The notes beneath the pieces were generated by a model. That model saw only the letters and a program-made list of their open reading frames with translations, did not search any database and was not told the DNA's origin. Shown piece after piece: positions 1 through 8,113 of a stretch of 64,000 bases of DNA (position 1 is its first letter; every line of letters begins with the position of its first letter). The translations under genes were made by a program, and so were the position numbers. This DNA comes from Nostocoides sp. Soil756 (GTDB lineage Bacteria; Actinomycetota; Actinomycetes; Actinomycetales; Dermatophilaceae): assembly GCF_001428065.1 (NCBI RefSeq), contig NZ_LMSE01000003.1, positions 29,632-93,631 of the forward strand, given 5' to 3'.

Positions 1-159
1 TGGAGCCGCCTTCGCCGTCGATGCCTTCTTCGGGGCGGAGGCCTTCGTGGCCGGCTCGGCGGCCTTGCTGCCGCCGCTTCGGGTGACCGCTCGTCGGGCC
101 GAGGACGCAGCCGCGGCCGTCGTCTTCTTCGCCGCGTCCATCGCGCGCTTGACAACCAT
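1..159 (-). CDS. Partial Lys/Ala-rich protein, N-terminus only
   Basis: The left edge of the window cuts this gene; only the first 53 codons are present. The ATG at 159 follows a GGAAGGG Shine-Dalgarno-like stretch. The visible part starts MVVKRAMDAAKKTTAAAA and stays rich in Lys, Ala and Ser, with no recognisable domain. It lies just downstream of divIVA. In related actinobacteria this slot often holds a TraR/DksA-type zinc-finger regulator with a Lys/Ala-rich N-terminal tail, and that is the best guess, but the diagnostic C-terminal cysteines lie outside the window. A histone H1-like basic protein would look the same so far. Confidence 0.55.
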   Translation of the reverse strand, partial: MVVKRAMDAAKKTTAAAASSARRAVTRSGGSKAAEPATKASAPKKASTAKAAP

Positions 160-280
160 TGCGGGTAACCCTTCCGGGGTGTGGCGGCGGGCCCGTGCGG
201 CGCGCCGTGCGAGGAGGATACGAGGTCAACGGGCCGAACGGGACATCGGGTGGGTACCCGGGCCCGCCCGGCCGACCGAC

Positions 281-316
281 GAGGAAGGGCCCGGGAACGT
301 CCCCGGACCCTTCCTC
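281..316 (-). terminator. Hairpin downstream of divIVA
   Basis: A 9-bp stem (GAGGAAGGG paired with CCCTTCCTC) with further G/C pairing inside the loop begins about 14 bases past the divIVA stop codon. No T tract follows, as is common for actinobacterial terminators. It probably ends the divIVA transcript before the next gene. Confidence 0.55.
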
Positions 317-329
317 GCGATGTCGGGCG

Positions 330-1775
330 TCAGCCCTGGTGCTCGTGCTGCGGTGCCTCGGCCGGCTCGGCGGCCTCGTCGTCGTCGCCGCCGACGTTCT
401 TGAGGTCGGCCAGCTGGGCCTGGATGTACTCGTGCAGACGGCTGCGGTAGTCGCGCTCGAACCCGCGCAGCTCCTCGATCTTGCGCTCGAGCAGACCGCG
501 CTCGCGGCCGAGCTCCTCGAGGATCGAGGCCTTCTTCTGCTGGGCCTCGGCCACCATGCCGGTGGAGCGCTCACGCGCCTCGGTGAGCATCTCGTCGCGC
601 TGGGTCGTGGCCGTTCCGATCATCTCGTCGCGCTGGGCCGTGGCCGTGCTGACGAGCTCCTCGTGCTGGGCCTCGCCGGTCGAGATCAGCTCGTCGTGGC
701 GGGCCTGCCCGGAGGACACCAGCTCCTCGAAGCGGGCCTGAGCGGTGGTGATGAGCTCCTCGTGCTTGCGCTGGGCGGTGCCGAGCAGCTCGTCGTGCTT
801 GCGCTGCCCCTCCGAGACCAGCTCGTCGCGCTTGGCCTCACCGGCCGCGACGTGCTCGTCGTGCAGACGCTGCGCGAGAGCGATGACCCCCGCGGCGCTG
901 GCGCCCCCACCGGCTCCGGCCAGAGCGGCGGCACCGACACCACCGTCGGCGTTCTGCTGCTCGGCCGCACGCTGTTCGGCCTGCTGGGCGCGGGCCTCGG
1001 CGTCCTGCACCCGGGCCTGCGCGTCCTGGACCTGCTGCTCGGCGAGCTGCGCGCGCTCCTCGGCCTCCTGCAGCCGAGCCTCGAGGATGCCGACGCGCTC
1101 GTCGGTCTCGGCCCCGGACTGGTCGCGGGCGGCGGTGAGGGCGGCGGCGTGCTGGTCGCGCTCCCCGGCGGCCGCGGTGGCCTCCTCGCGGGCCCGCGCC
1201 AGCTCGGCCTCGAGCTCGCGGATCCGCTCCTCGAGCCCGTTGGCGTGGCGCTCGATCTGGGTGGCGTGGTGCTCGAGCTCGGTGGCACGGCGCTCGGCGT
1301 TGGTGACGCGGGCGTCGGAGTCGCCGCTGGTGCCGCGCAGCTCCTCGAGCTGCTGCTGCAGGGAGGCGGCCTGCTGCTCGAGCTCGCGGTTGCGCTGCTC
1401 CATCTGGCTGACGGTGCCCTGCAGCTCGGCGGCGCGGGCGTCGTGGTCGCCGCTGGAGCTCTCGAACTCGCCGAGGCGGGCTGTCAGCTCGCTGCGGGTG
1501 CCCTCGAGCTCGGCGACGCGGGCGGCGAGGGTGGCGTTCTTCGAGCGCAGCTCCTCGAGCTCGCGGGTCGCGTCGGAGTCGGCGCGGGCGGCCGCCGGGG
1601 CCATCCCCCGGCCGGCGCCGAGCTCGCCGCGCAGGTCGTCGGACTCCTTGGACATCCGGCGCATCTCGGCGACGATGTCGTCGAGGAAGTCGTCGACCTC
1701 GCGCTCGTCGTACCCACGGCGGAACTGGGTCTGGGTGAACGTCTTGTTGAGGACGTCCTCGGGCGTGAGAGCCAT
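330..1775 (-). CDS. divIVA: DivIVA/Wag31 polar growth protein, extended coiled coil
   Basis: DivIVA (Wag31) is a coiled-coil scaffold that sits at curved membrane at the poles and septum and directs peptidoglycan synthesis there. The N-terminus MALTPEDVLNKTFTQTQFRRG followed by YDEREVDDFLDDI is the membrane-binding DivIVA domain (residues 1-60). The rest is predicted coiled coil, broken by an Ala/Gly-rich stretch near residues 278-300. A run of ten 11-residue repeats covers residues 315-424. The C-terminal FERDYRSRLHEYIQAQLADL is the conserved actinobacterial tail. At 481 residues it is much longer than mycobacterial Wag31 (about 260). The ATG at 1775 is preferred over a TTG two codons upstream because AGGAG sits 6 bases before it. 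It is the last gene of the dcw cluster. Confidence 0.95.
   Translation of the reverse strand: MALTPEDVLNKTFTQTQFRRGYDEREVDDFLDDIVAEMRRMSKESDDLRGELGAGRGMAPAAARADSDATRELEELRSKNATLAARVAELEGTRSELTARLGEFESSSGDHDARAAELQGTVSQMEQRNRELEQQAASLQQQLEELRGTSGDSDARVTNAERRATELEHHATQIERHANGLEERIRELEAELARAREEATAAAGERDQHAAALTAARDQSGAETDERVGILEARLQEAEERAQLAEQQVQDAQARVQDAEARAQQAEQRAAEQQNADGGVGAAALAGAGGGASAAGVIALAQRLHDEHVAAGEAKRDELVSEGQRKHDELLGTAQRKHEELITTAQARFEELVSSGQARHDELISTGEAQHEELVSTATAQRDEMIGTATTQRDEMLTEARERSTGMVAEAQQKKASILEELGRERGLLERKIEELRGFERDYRSRLHEYIQAQLADLKNVGGDDDEAAEPAEAPQHEHQG
504..833 (-). repeat. Ten 33-bp units encoding 11-residue repeats in DivIVA
   Basis: Reading the minus strand, successive units are KRDELVSEGQR, KHDELLGTAQR, KHEELITTAQA, RFEELVSSGQA, RHDELISTGEA, QHEELVSTATA, QRDEMIGTATT, QRDEMLTEARE, RSTGMVAEAQQ and KKASILEELGR. 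The consensus is (K/R/Q)(H/R)(D/E)E(L/M)(V/I/L)xxAxx. Register is kept without a gap. The period is a hendecad rather than a heptad, which gives a straighter or slightly right-handed coiled coil. The last two units are degenerate. Confidence 0.85.
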
Positions 1776-1907
1776 GTGCAACTCCTGGTGGCCGGTCGGT
1801 CACGGGACGGGCCCGGGGGACGGCGGACGCCACCTCCGGGTTCGGCACAGACTACGCGATGACGGGGCCCACGTGACAGGTGTGTACCCCCGTGACCTGG
1901 CGACCCC

Positions 1908-2198
1908 TCACGCGGCGAGCGAGTTCAGGACCGCCTGGAGGATGATCACCCCGAAGAACAGGACCATGAACGACAGGTCGATGCTGGCCGCCCCCAGGCG
2001 CAGCGGGGGGATGACGCGGCGCAGCGCGCGCAACGGCGGCTCGGTGAGGGTGTAGACGGGCTCGGCCACCAGCAGCACCGGTCCGCGGGGACGCCAGTCG
2101 CGGGCGAAGATCCGGATCCAGTCGAAGACGACGCGGCCGATGAGGACGACGAGGTACAGGAAGACCACGAAGGCCAGGACGGCGAAGATCGACCTCAT
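1908..2198 (-). CDS. YggT family membrane protein
   Basis: A 96-residue protein with two hydrophobic segments (about residues 4-28 and 73-94) joined by a loop holding the family pattern RxxxPxxPLRRVIPP. This is the YggT family, found beside sepF and divIVA in many Gram-positive dcw clusters. Its biochemical role is unsettled; a link to envelope or septum organisation is inferred from this constant neighbourhood. It lies between sepF and divIVA, all on the minus strand. The Shine-Dalgarno before the ATG is weak. Confidence 0.88.
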   Translation of the reverse strand: MRSIFAVLAFVVFLYLVVLIGRVVFDWIRIFARDWRPRGPVLLVAEPVYTLTEPPLRALRRVIPPLRLGAASIDLSFMVLFFGVIILQAVLNSLAA

Positions 2199-2253
2199 GG
2201 GTACGAGTGTGGCCCATGGCCCCGCGCGGTCGACGGGGCGGGGGCCGAACCGG

Positions 2254-2733
2254 TCAGCTCTGGTTGAAGACCGCTCGACCGCCGGCGGCGACCGGGCCCT
2301 CCTCGGCGTTGACCTCGACGGTCTCGGGCGAGAGGAGGAAGACCTTGGACGTGACCCGCTCGATGCTGCCGTGCAGGCCGAAGACCAGACCCGCGGCGAA
2401 GTCGACGAGACGCTTGGCGTCGGAGTCGCTCATGTCGGTGAGGTTCATGATGACCGGCACGCCGTCACGGAAGTTCTCGCCGATGACCTTGGCCTCGTTG
2501 TAGGTCCGCGGGTGGATCGTGGTGATCCGCGAGACTCCGCCGACGTCGTGGCTGCGCACGACCTCGGCGACGGGGCGGCGGGTGGGCAGTGGCGTGACCT
2601 CGGCGCCACGGTGCTCGGTGCGGTCGGCGACCTCGGGCTGCTCGTCGTAGCCCTCGTAGTACTCGTCGTCGTAGTGGCCCTGGTCCTCGGCGAGGCCAAG
2701 GTAGACCATCGTCTTGCGCAGTGCGCCAGCCAT
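2254..2733 (-). CDS. sepF: Cell division protein SepF
   Basis: SepF ties FtsZ filaments to the membrane and replaces FtsA in actinobacteria, which have no ftsA; none is seen here. The protein has 159 residues. Its N-terminal amphipathic start [18 protein letters not shown] is the membrane-binding helix, followed by an acidic and Tyr-rich linker (residues 19-40), then the globular domain carrying [20 protein letters not shown] and the motif [16 protein letters not shown]. The ATG at 2733 is chosen over upstream in-frame codons because GAGGAG precedes it and the helix begins there. Confidence 0.95.
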   Translation of the reverse strand: MAGALRKTMVYLGLAEDQGHYDDEYYEGYDEQPEVADRTEHRGAEVTPLPTRRPVAEVVRSHDVGGVSRITTIHPRTYNEAKVIGENFRDGVPVIMNLTDMSDSDAKRLVDFAAGLVFGLHGSIERVTSKVFLLSPETVEVNAEEGPVAAGGRAVFNQS

Positions 2734-2788
2734 CACGTACTCCTCGGTCGTCGGCTCCGCCTTCCGGTGCCGTGCGTCGTGACCGAAG

Positions 2789-3484
2789 TTACCGGTGTGA
2801 CTCACGAGTTCCGAGGATTGCCGAGCCGACACGCAGGTGTGTCGCACCCTCGGCCACCGCGTCCTCGAGGTCGGCACTCATCCCGGCCGAGACCCAGGTG
2901 GCCTCGGGGTGCTCGGCCCGCAGGCCCTCGGCGAGGGCGCGCAGCCGCGTGAAGGCCGGCCGGGGCGCGCCCTCGCGGGGCGCGACGGCCATCACCCCGC
3001 GCAGCCGCAGGTGCTCGAGCCCGGCGACGGTGTCGGCCAGCGACGCCAGGTCCTCGGGAGCCACGCCGCCGCGCTCCCCCGTCGTGTCGAGCCCGACCTG
3101 GAGCAGGACGTCGAGGGTGCGTCCGGCGCGCTCGGCGCCGCGGTCGAGCGCCCGGGCCAGCTTGGCGCGGTCGAGGGAGTGCACGACGTCGGCGTAGCGG
3201 GCGACCGAGCCGGCCTTGTTGGTCTGCACCTGGCCGATGAAGTGCACCGTCAGGGCCTCGCGGTCGGCCAGACCGGCGACCTTCTCGGCCGCCTCCTGGT
3301 CGCGGCTCTCGCCGATGTCGGTGACCCCGAGCCCGGTGAGCAGGTCGACGTCGCTGCCGGGGAAGAACTTCGTGACGACGACCAGGGTGGGGGTGTCGTC
3401 GCGACCGGCGGCCACCCGGGCGTCCTCGATGCGGGCCCGGACCGCGGCCAGCCGGTCGGCGAGCTCGGCCCCGCGGGCGCTCAT
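2789..3484 (-). CDS. yggS: YggS/PLPBP family pyridoxal phosphate homeostasis protein
   Basis: A 231-residue single-domain PLP-binding protein of the alanine racemase-like TIM-barrel fold. The family buffers cellular pyridoxal 5'-phosphate and has no established enzymatic reaction. The PLP lysine lies in [13 protein letters not shown], followed by the motifs [17 protein letters not shown] and STGMS-like [12 protein letters not shown]. The ATG at 3484 overlaps the pgeF stop by four bases (ATGA), so the two genes are translationally coupled. The position between pgeF and sepF is the usual actinobacterial order. Confidence 0.93.
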   Translation of the reverse strand: MSARGAELADRLAAVRARIEDARVAAGRDDTPTLVVVTKFFPGSDVDLLTGLGVTDIGESRDQEAAEKVAGLADREALTVHFIGQVQTNKAGSVARYADVVHSLDRAKLARALDRGAERAGRTLDVLLQVGLDTTGERGGVAPEDLASLADTVAGLEHLRLRGVMAVAPREGAPRPAFTRLRALAEGLRAEHPEATWVSAGMSADLEDAVAEGATHLRVGSAILGTRESHR

Positions 3485-4185
3485 CGCGCCACCCGGTGCA
3501 CGACGCCCGCGAACCGCCCGGTCGTGCGGGCGCCCCGGTAGGAGTAGAGGTCGTCGCGCTCCTTGGTGCAGCCCGGAACCCAGCGCACCGCGACGTCCAG
3601 CCCGCGCAGCTGCTCGACGACCCCGGCCGCGACATCCACCGCGGGGGTGCCCGACCACGTGACCGCGGCACTGATCGGATGCGCGGCCGCGACGTCGGCG
3701 CGCATCCCGGCCGGGACCTCGTAACAGCGTCCGCACACCGACGGCCCGACCACGGCGTCGATGCGGGTCGCCCCGAGGTCGCGCAGGGCGGCCACGGCGG
3801 CGGGCACGACGCCCGCCATCAGGCCCGGGCGCCCGGCGTGCACCGCGGCGACCACGCCATCGCCGGCGAGCAGCAGCGGCACGCAGTCGGCCACGAGCAC
3901 GGCAAGGGCCAGGTCGGGTGCGGTGGTGACGAGCGCGTCGCACTCGGGGGCGACCTCCGGGACGGCATCGACGAGCGCGACCTCGGCCCCGTGGCACTGC
4001 GACATGTAGGCGACCGGCCGGCCGAGAGCGGCCGAGAGACGCCGGCGGTTCTCGGCCACGGCGTCGGGGTCGTCACCGACGTGGCCGCCGAGGTTGAGCC
4101 CGGCGCGCTCGCCGGTGCTGACCCCGCCCGCCCGCCCGGTGACGGCGCGGCGCGCACCGGCGCTGGTCTCGTCCCAGATGAACAC
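3481..4185 (-). CDS. pgeF: PgeF/YfiH family peptidoglycan-editing (polyphenol oxidase-like) protein
   Basis: A 234-residue protein of the YfiH fold. In E. coli this family hydrolyses wrongly made UDP-MurNAc-L-Ser and so keeps L-Ala as the first stem residue; other members act on nucleosides or phenols. The three zinc/copper ligands are visible in QCHGAEV, VADCVPLLL and AVHAGRPG. A placement directly after ftsZ fits a cell-wall editing role. It has its own upstream spacer with a double palindrome (4231-4291) and is coupled to yggS by ATGA. The substrate here is inferred from family and context only. Confidence 0.9.
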   Translation of the reverse strand: MFIWDETSAGARRAVTGRAGGVSTGERAGLNLGGHVGDDPDAVAENRRRLSAALGRPVAYMSQCHGAEVALVDAVPEVAPECDALVTTAPDLALAVLVADCVPLLLAGDGVVAAVHAGRPGLMAGVVPAAVAALRDLGATRIDAVVGPSVCGRCYEVPAGMRADVAAAHPISAAVTWSGTPAVDVAAGVVEQLRGLDVAVRWVPGCTKERDDLYSYRGARTTGRFAGVVHRVAR

Positions 4186-4230
4186 GCCCCCACCGTAGAC
4201 GCGCCGGAGCGCAGGCCCACACCCCGGTTC

Positions 4231-4291
4231 GTCAGCCTCCCCCCGGAACGGAACCGGGGTGAGGCTGACATTTCGGGGTCACCCCGAAATG
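4231..4291 (-). repeat. Double-palindrome element, copy 1
   Basis: Two adjacent inverted repeats. The first is an imperfect hairpin bounded by GTCAGCCT and AGGCTGAC around a CCGG-rich core. The second is CATTTCGGGGT, one spacer base, then ACCCCGAAATG, a perfect 11-bp inverted repeat. The block matches the reverse complement of 42170-42230 at 56 of 61 positions by hand count. It ends 45 bases before the pgeF ATG. Reading towards pgeF, the short palindrome comes first and the long one second. Confidence 0.85.
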
Positions 4292-4294
4292 CGG

Positions 4295-4333
4295 GGGCGG
4301 GGGTGGCGCCGGAGTCCGGCCCCACCCCCGCCC
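4295..4333 (-). terminator. ftsZ terminator hairpin
   Basis: A 12-bp stem, GGGCGGGGGTGG paired with CCACCCCCGCCC, lies about 14 bases past the ftsZ stop. It separates ftsZ from the pgeF leader. There is no T run. Confidence 0.6.
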
Positions 4334-4346
4334 GCTCGGCGTGGCC

Positions 4347-5657
4347 CTACTTGAGGAAGTCGGGGACGTCGAGGTCGTCGTCGTTGTCGAAGGTGACCGT
4401 GCGCGGCGGCTGCTGGCGCACCGGCTCGGCGGGGGTCGACTCGCGCTCGGTGCGCACCGGAGCGTCCTCGTCGGGCTGTGGGCGGGGGGCCGCCACCGGC
4501 TCGGGCCGGTACTCGGACGGAGCCGGAGCGGGCGGCGCCGCGTAGGTCGGGGCCGGAGCCTCGGAGCCCGGGACGACGGGAGCGGCGGCGCCCGGGCTCG
4601 GCGGGGCCCCGGGCGTCGACGGTGCGCTGGGTGCGGACGGCGCCACGGCCGGCGGGACCGGGCGGCCCGAGATGGTGCCCAGGGCGCGGCTGTCGGCGCG
4701 GTGCTGTGGGGCGCCGCCGTCGAAGCCGGCCGCGATGACGGTGACCCGCACCTCGTCGCCGAGCGCGTCGTCGATGACCGCACCGAAGATGATGTTGGCC
4801 TCGGGGTGCGCGGCCTCCTGCACCAGGCGGGCGGCCTCGTTGATCTCGAAGAGGCCGAGGTCGCTGCCGCCCTGGATGGAGAGCAGCACCCCGTGCGCGC
4901 CGTCGATGCTGGCCTCGAGCAGCGGGCTCGAGATGGCGAGCTCGGCCGCCTGCACGGCGCGGTCCTCGCCGCGGGCCGAGCCGATGCCCATGAGGGCCGA
5001 ACCGGCGCCCTGCATGACCGACTTGACGTCGGCGAAGTCGAGGTTGATCAGGCCCGGGGTGGTGATGAGGTCGGTGATGCCCTGGACACCCGAGAGCAGC
5101 ACCTGGTCGGCGCTGCGGAACGCGTCGAGCATCGAGACACCGCGGTCGCTGATCGAGAGCAGCCGGTCGTTGGGGATGACGATGAGGGTGTCGACCTCCT
5201 CGCGCAGCGCGGCGATCCCGGACTCGGCCTGGTTGGCGCGCCGGCGGCCCTCGAAGGTGAACGGGCGGGTCACGACGCCGATCGTCAGGGCGCCCAGCCC
5301 CTTCGCGATGCGGGCCACGACGGGCGCGCCGCCGGTGCCGGTGCCGCCGCCCTCGCCGGCGGTGACGAAGACCATGTCGGCCCCCTTGAGGACCTCCTCG
5401 ATCTCCTCGGCGTGGTCCTCGGCGGCCTTCTTGCCGACCTCGGGGTCGGCGCCGGCGCCGAGCCCGCGGGTGAGCTCGCGGCCGACGTCGAGCTTGACGT
5501 CGGCGTCGCTCATGAGCAGGGCCTGGGCATCGGTGTTGACCGCGATGAACTCGACGCCCTTGAGGCCGACCTCGATCATCCGGTTGATGGCGTTGACACC
5601 GCCGCCGCCGATGCCGACGACCTTGATGACGGCGAGGTAGTTCTGGGGTGCTGCCAC
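4347..5657 (-). CDS. ftsZ: Cell division GTPase FtsZ
   Basis: FtsZ is the tubulin-like GTPase that polymerises into the division ring. The 436-residue protein has the G-box GGGTGTG at residues 103-109, the T7 catalytic loop NLDFAD at 205-210, a C-terminal linker of about 100 residues rich in Pro/Ala, and the C-terminal peptide DLDVPDFLK that binds SepF and other partners. The GTG at 5657 has GGAAGG eight bases upstream. A 231-base leader separates it from ftsQ, suggesting its own promoter as in other actinobacteria. A hairpin at 4295-4333 probably ends the transcript. Confidence 0.98.
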   Translation of the reverse strand: MAAPQNYLAVIKVVGIGGGGVNAINRMIEVGLKGVEFIAVNTDAQALLMSDADVKLDVGRELTRGLGAGADPEVGKKAAEDHAEEIEEVLKGADMVFVTAGEGGGTGTGGAPVVARIAKGLGALTIGVVTRPFTFEGRRRANQAESGIAALREEVDTLIVIPNDRLLSISDRGVSMLDAFRSADQVLLSGVQGITDLITTPGLINLDFADVKSVMQGAGSALMGIGSARGEDRAVQAAELAISSPLLEASIDGAHGVLLSIQGGSDLGLFEINEAARLVQEAAHPEANIIFGAVIDDALGDEVRVTVIAAGFDGGAPQHRADSRALGTISGRPVPPAVAPSAPSAPSTPGAPPSPGAAAPVVPGSEAPAPTYAAPPAPAPSEYRPEPVAAPRPQPDEDAPVRTERESTPAEPVRQQPPRTVTFDNDDDLDVPDFLK

Positions 5658-5888
5658 GGTTCGGGCCTTCCAACGAGGATCAGGGCGGTGGGTGCGACCG
5701 GGTTGAGTCTCGACCTCAGGTCGACGGTTACGGTTCGGTCACGGTCTGTCGAGGGACGACGCTACGTCCCCGCCGTGGCCGACGCACCCCTCCGTCGGGG
5801 CGTGTCGCGACATCCCGGAGGGCAAATCCTCCCACGTCGGCGGCCAGAAGTCCCAACCGCCCCAGAGGACCCTCTGGTCACACGAGTA
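5658..5888 (-). promoter_or_regulatory. ftsZ leader with small palindrome
   Basis: A 231-base spacer between ftsQ and ftsZ in an otherwise overlapping gene array. It contains the palindrome TCGACC-TCA-GGTCGA at 5710-5724, about 53 bases before the ftsZ GTG. No clear -35/-10 pair was identified. A dedicated ftsZ promoter with an operator is inferred from position alone. Confidence 0.4.
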
Positions 5889-6641
5889 TCAGCGGGTCAC
5901 CGGGGTGTCCGGGGCGCTGACGTCGATGACCTTGGCCTTGGTGGTCAGCAGCACCCGCAGGACGCGCACCTTCTTCTCGCCGTCCCGCGCCCCGCCCCAC
6001 ACCACGGTCCGCGCGCCCATCCGGAAGGTTACGAGGTCGGCCGAGGACACGGTGACGGCGGTGACCTTCTTCTCGAGGTCGTCGGGCAGGGCGTCGAGGA
6101 AGCCCAGGGCTGCGTGCAGCGCCTCGGGGCTGGTGGCCCGGGAGCCGACGGCCGTCACCAGCGGCACGCCGGCGGGCGCGGCCCGCACCGTGCCGAAGGC
6201 GACGCCGGTGGCATCCACGACCTGGAGTCGACCCTGAGGGTTCTTCACCACGATGGCCGCGCGGCGGGGGACGACCTCGACATGCAGGGTGCGCGGCCAC
6301 TGGCGCCGGACCGAGACCTCGGCCACCGTCACCCGCTGGCGGACCTCGGCCTCGACGGCGTCGGTGTCGACGCGGACCAGCGGGGTGCCGAGCGGGACGC
6401 TGACCAGCTTCTCGACGGCGGCCGCCTCGGCACCGGAGACCCCGGTGACCTCGATGTCGTGGACGCCGAGGACGTCGGTCCAGCCCCCGACGTAGACGAC
6501 ACCGGCGACCAGCGCGGCGGTGACGAGCGCGCCGGCGGCGCGGCGCCAGGGCCGGCGACGGCGGGCGATGGCGCGGTCGCGGAACCGGGTGGCCGAGGAC
6601 TCCAGGCCGGAGGGACGCCGGGCGCGCGTGGTGCTGCTCAC
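5889..6641 (-). CDS. ftsQ: Cell division protein FtsQ
   Basis: FtsQ is a bitopic membrane protein linking early and late divisome proteins. The 250-residue protein has a basic cytoplasmic N-terminus (many Arg, residues 1-33), one membrane segment (about 34-54), then a POTRA domain beginning VLGVHDIEVTGVSGAEA and a beta domain with RQWPRTLHVEVVPRRAA. The GTG at 6641 overlaps the murC stop (GTGA), so translation is coupled. The cysteine-free extracytoplasmic part is of normal length for actinobacteria. Confidence 0.93.
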   Translation of the reverse strand: MSSTTRARRPSGLESSATRFRDRAIARRRRPWRRAAGALVTAALVAGVVYVGGWTDVLGVHDIEVTGVSGAEAAAVEKLVSVPLGTPLVRVDTDAVEAEVRQRVTVAEVSVRRQWPRTLHVEVVPRRAAIVVKNPQGRLQVVDATGVAFGTVRAAPAGVPLVTAVGSRATSPEALHAALGFLDALPDDLEKKVTAVTVSSADLVTFRMGARTVVWGGARDGEKKVRVLRVLLTTKAKVIDVSAPDTPVTR

Positions 6642-8113
6642 CGCGGGTCCCCCGTCTCCCGCGGCCGCCGCGCCGTGAGCGCGTCGACGATCTGCGGGGC
6701 CAGGGCGGTGACGTCGCCGGCCCCGACGGTGAGGACGAGGTCGCCCGGCTCGGCGGCGGCGACCAGGTGGGCCACGGCCTGCTCGCGGGTGAGCCCGACC
6801 TCGACGCGGCGCTCGCCCGGCAGGGCCAGCAGTGGCTCGCCGACCAGGGCCGAGGTGACGCCCTCGAGGGGGTCCTCGCGGGCGCCGTACACGTCGAGCA
6901 GGACGACGTGCGCGGCGGGCGCCAGGGCCGCGGCGAACCCGGCCGCGAAGTCGCGGGTGCGGCTGTAGAGGTGGGGCTGGAAGACCACCCGCAGGCTCCC
7001 CCGCCCCGAGCGGGCCACGTGGACGGCGGCGGTCGAGACCACGGCCGCGACCTTGGCCGGGTTGTGGGCGTAGTCGTCGACGACCGTGACCCCCCCGACC
7101 TCGCCGCGCACCTCGAAGCGACGACGGGCACCGGTGAAGGACGCCAGCCCGGCCAGCACGTCGGAGGTGTCGACGCCCAGGCCCGCCACGGCCACGAGCA
7201 GGGCGGCGCAGGCGTTGGCGACGTTGTGGGGCCCGGGCACGGCGAGCACGAGCGCGTGCTCGGCGCCGTCGGGCGTCCGCACCCGCGACCGGCTCCCGAG
7301 GCCGTCGGGGACGGTCTCGAGGAGGCGCAGGTCGGCGCCCTCGTCGGCACCGTAGGTGAGCACGCGCCGGCCGGCAGCCCGCTGGGCCTCGGCCACGGCC
7401 CGCGACCCGGGGTCGTCCCAGCACGCCACGAGCAGGCCGCCCTCGCGCACGGTCCCGGCGAACTCCGCGTAGGCGGCGGCCACCGCCTCGGCGGTGCCGT
7501 AGAAGTCGAGGTGGTCGGGCTGGACGTTGGTGACGACGGCGATCTCCGGGTGGTAGACGACGAAGCTGCCGTCGCTCTCGTCGGCCTCGACGACGAACGC
7601 GGGGCCCGCGCCGAGCGCCGCGTTGGTGCCGAGCTGGGCCACCTCTCCCCCGCTCGCGAACGACGGGTCGGCCCCCGCGTGGGTGAGCGCGACGGCCAGC
7701 ATCGAGGTGGTGGTCGTCTTGCCGTTGGCCCCCGCGACCGCGACCGCGCGGGTGCCCGGCAGCAGCGACGCCAGCGCCTGCGAGCGGTGCAGGACCCGCA
7801 GCCCGCGCTCGCGGGCGGCGGCGAGCTCGGGGTTGTCCTCGCGCACGGCCGAGCTGACCACCAGGGTGTCGACGCCCTCGAGGTGCGCGGCGTCGTGGCC
7901 GAGGTGGACCCGGGCCCCCGCGTCGCGCAGCGCGGCCAGCACGGGGGTGTCGGCGGCGTCGGAGCCGCTGACGGGCACCCCGCGCGCCAGCAGCAGCCGC
8001 GCCACGGCCGACATCCCGGCCCCGCCGATGGCCAGGAGGTGGACGGCGCCCAGCTCGTCCCAGGCGGGGACCGGGGCGGTGAGGTCGAAGCGCGGGTTGG
8101 TGACCGACACCAT
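6638..8113 (-). CDS. murC: UDP-N-acetylmuramate--L-alanine ligase MurC
   Basis: MurC adds L-Ala to UDP-MurNAc, using ATP, in the cytoplasm. The 491-residue protein has the N-terminal nucleotide-sugar domain with HLLAIGGAGMSAVARL, the ATP loop GANGKTTTTSM at about residues 128-138, the central EADESDGSF and the carbamylated-lysine region, and the C-terminal DDYAHNPAKV motif. The ATG at 8113 shares one base with the murG stop (TGATG). It is followed by ftsQ with a GTGA overlap. Confidence 0.97.
   Translation of the reverse strand: MVSVTNPRFDLTAPVPAWDELGAVHLLAIGGAGMSAVARLLLARGVPVSGSDAADTPVLAALRDAGARVHLGHDAAHLEGVDTLVVSSAVREDNPELAAARERGLRVLHRSQALASLLPGTRAVAVAGANGKTTTTSMLAVALTHAGADPSFASGGEVAQLGTNAALGAGPAFVVEADESDGSFVVYHPEIAVVTNVQPDHLDFYGTAEAVAAAYAEFAGTVREGGLLVACWDDPGSRAVAEAQRAAGRRVLTYGADEGADLRLLETVPDGLGSRSRVRTPDGAEHALVLAVPGPHNVANACAALLVAVAGLGVDTSDVLAGLASFTGARRRFEVRGEVGGVTVVDDYAHNPAKVAAVVSTAAVHVARSGRGSLRVVFQPHLYSRTRDFAAGFAAALAPAAHVVLLDVYGAREDPLEGVTSALVGEPLLALPGERRVEVGLTREQAVAHLVAAAEPGDLVLTVGAGDVTALAPQIVDALTARRPRETGDPR

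Noticed and set aside
159-1862. 567-codon plus-strand frame across divIVA
   Set aside because: It mirrors the coiled-coil repeats of divIVA on the other strand and has no start signal or domain.
4231-4291. Reading the double palindrome simply as an ftsZ terminator
   Set aside because: A separate 12-bp hairpin at 4295-4333 already fills that role, and copy 2 lies upstream of a gene that starts there, not behind one that ends.
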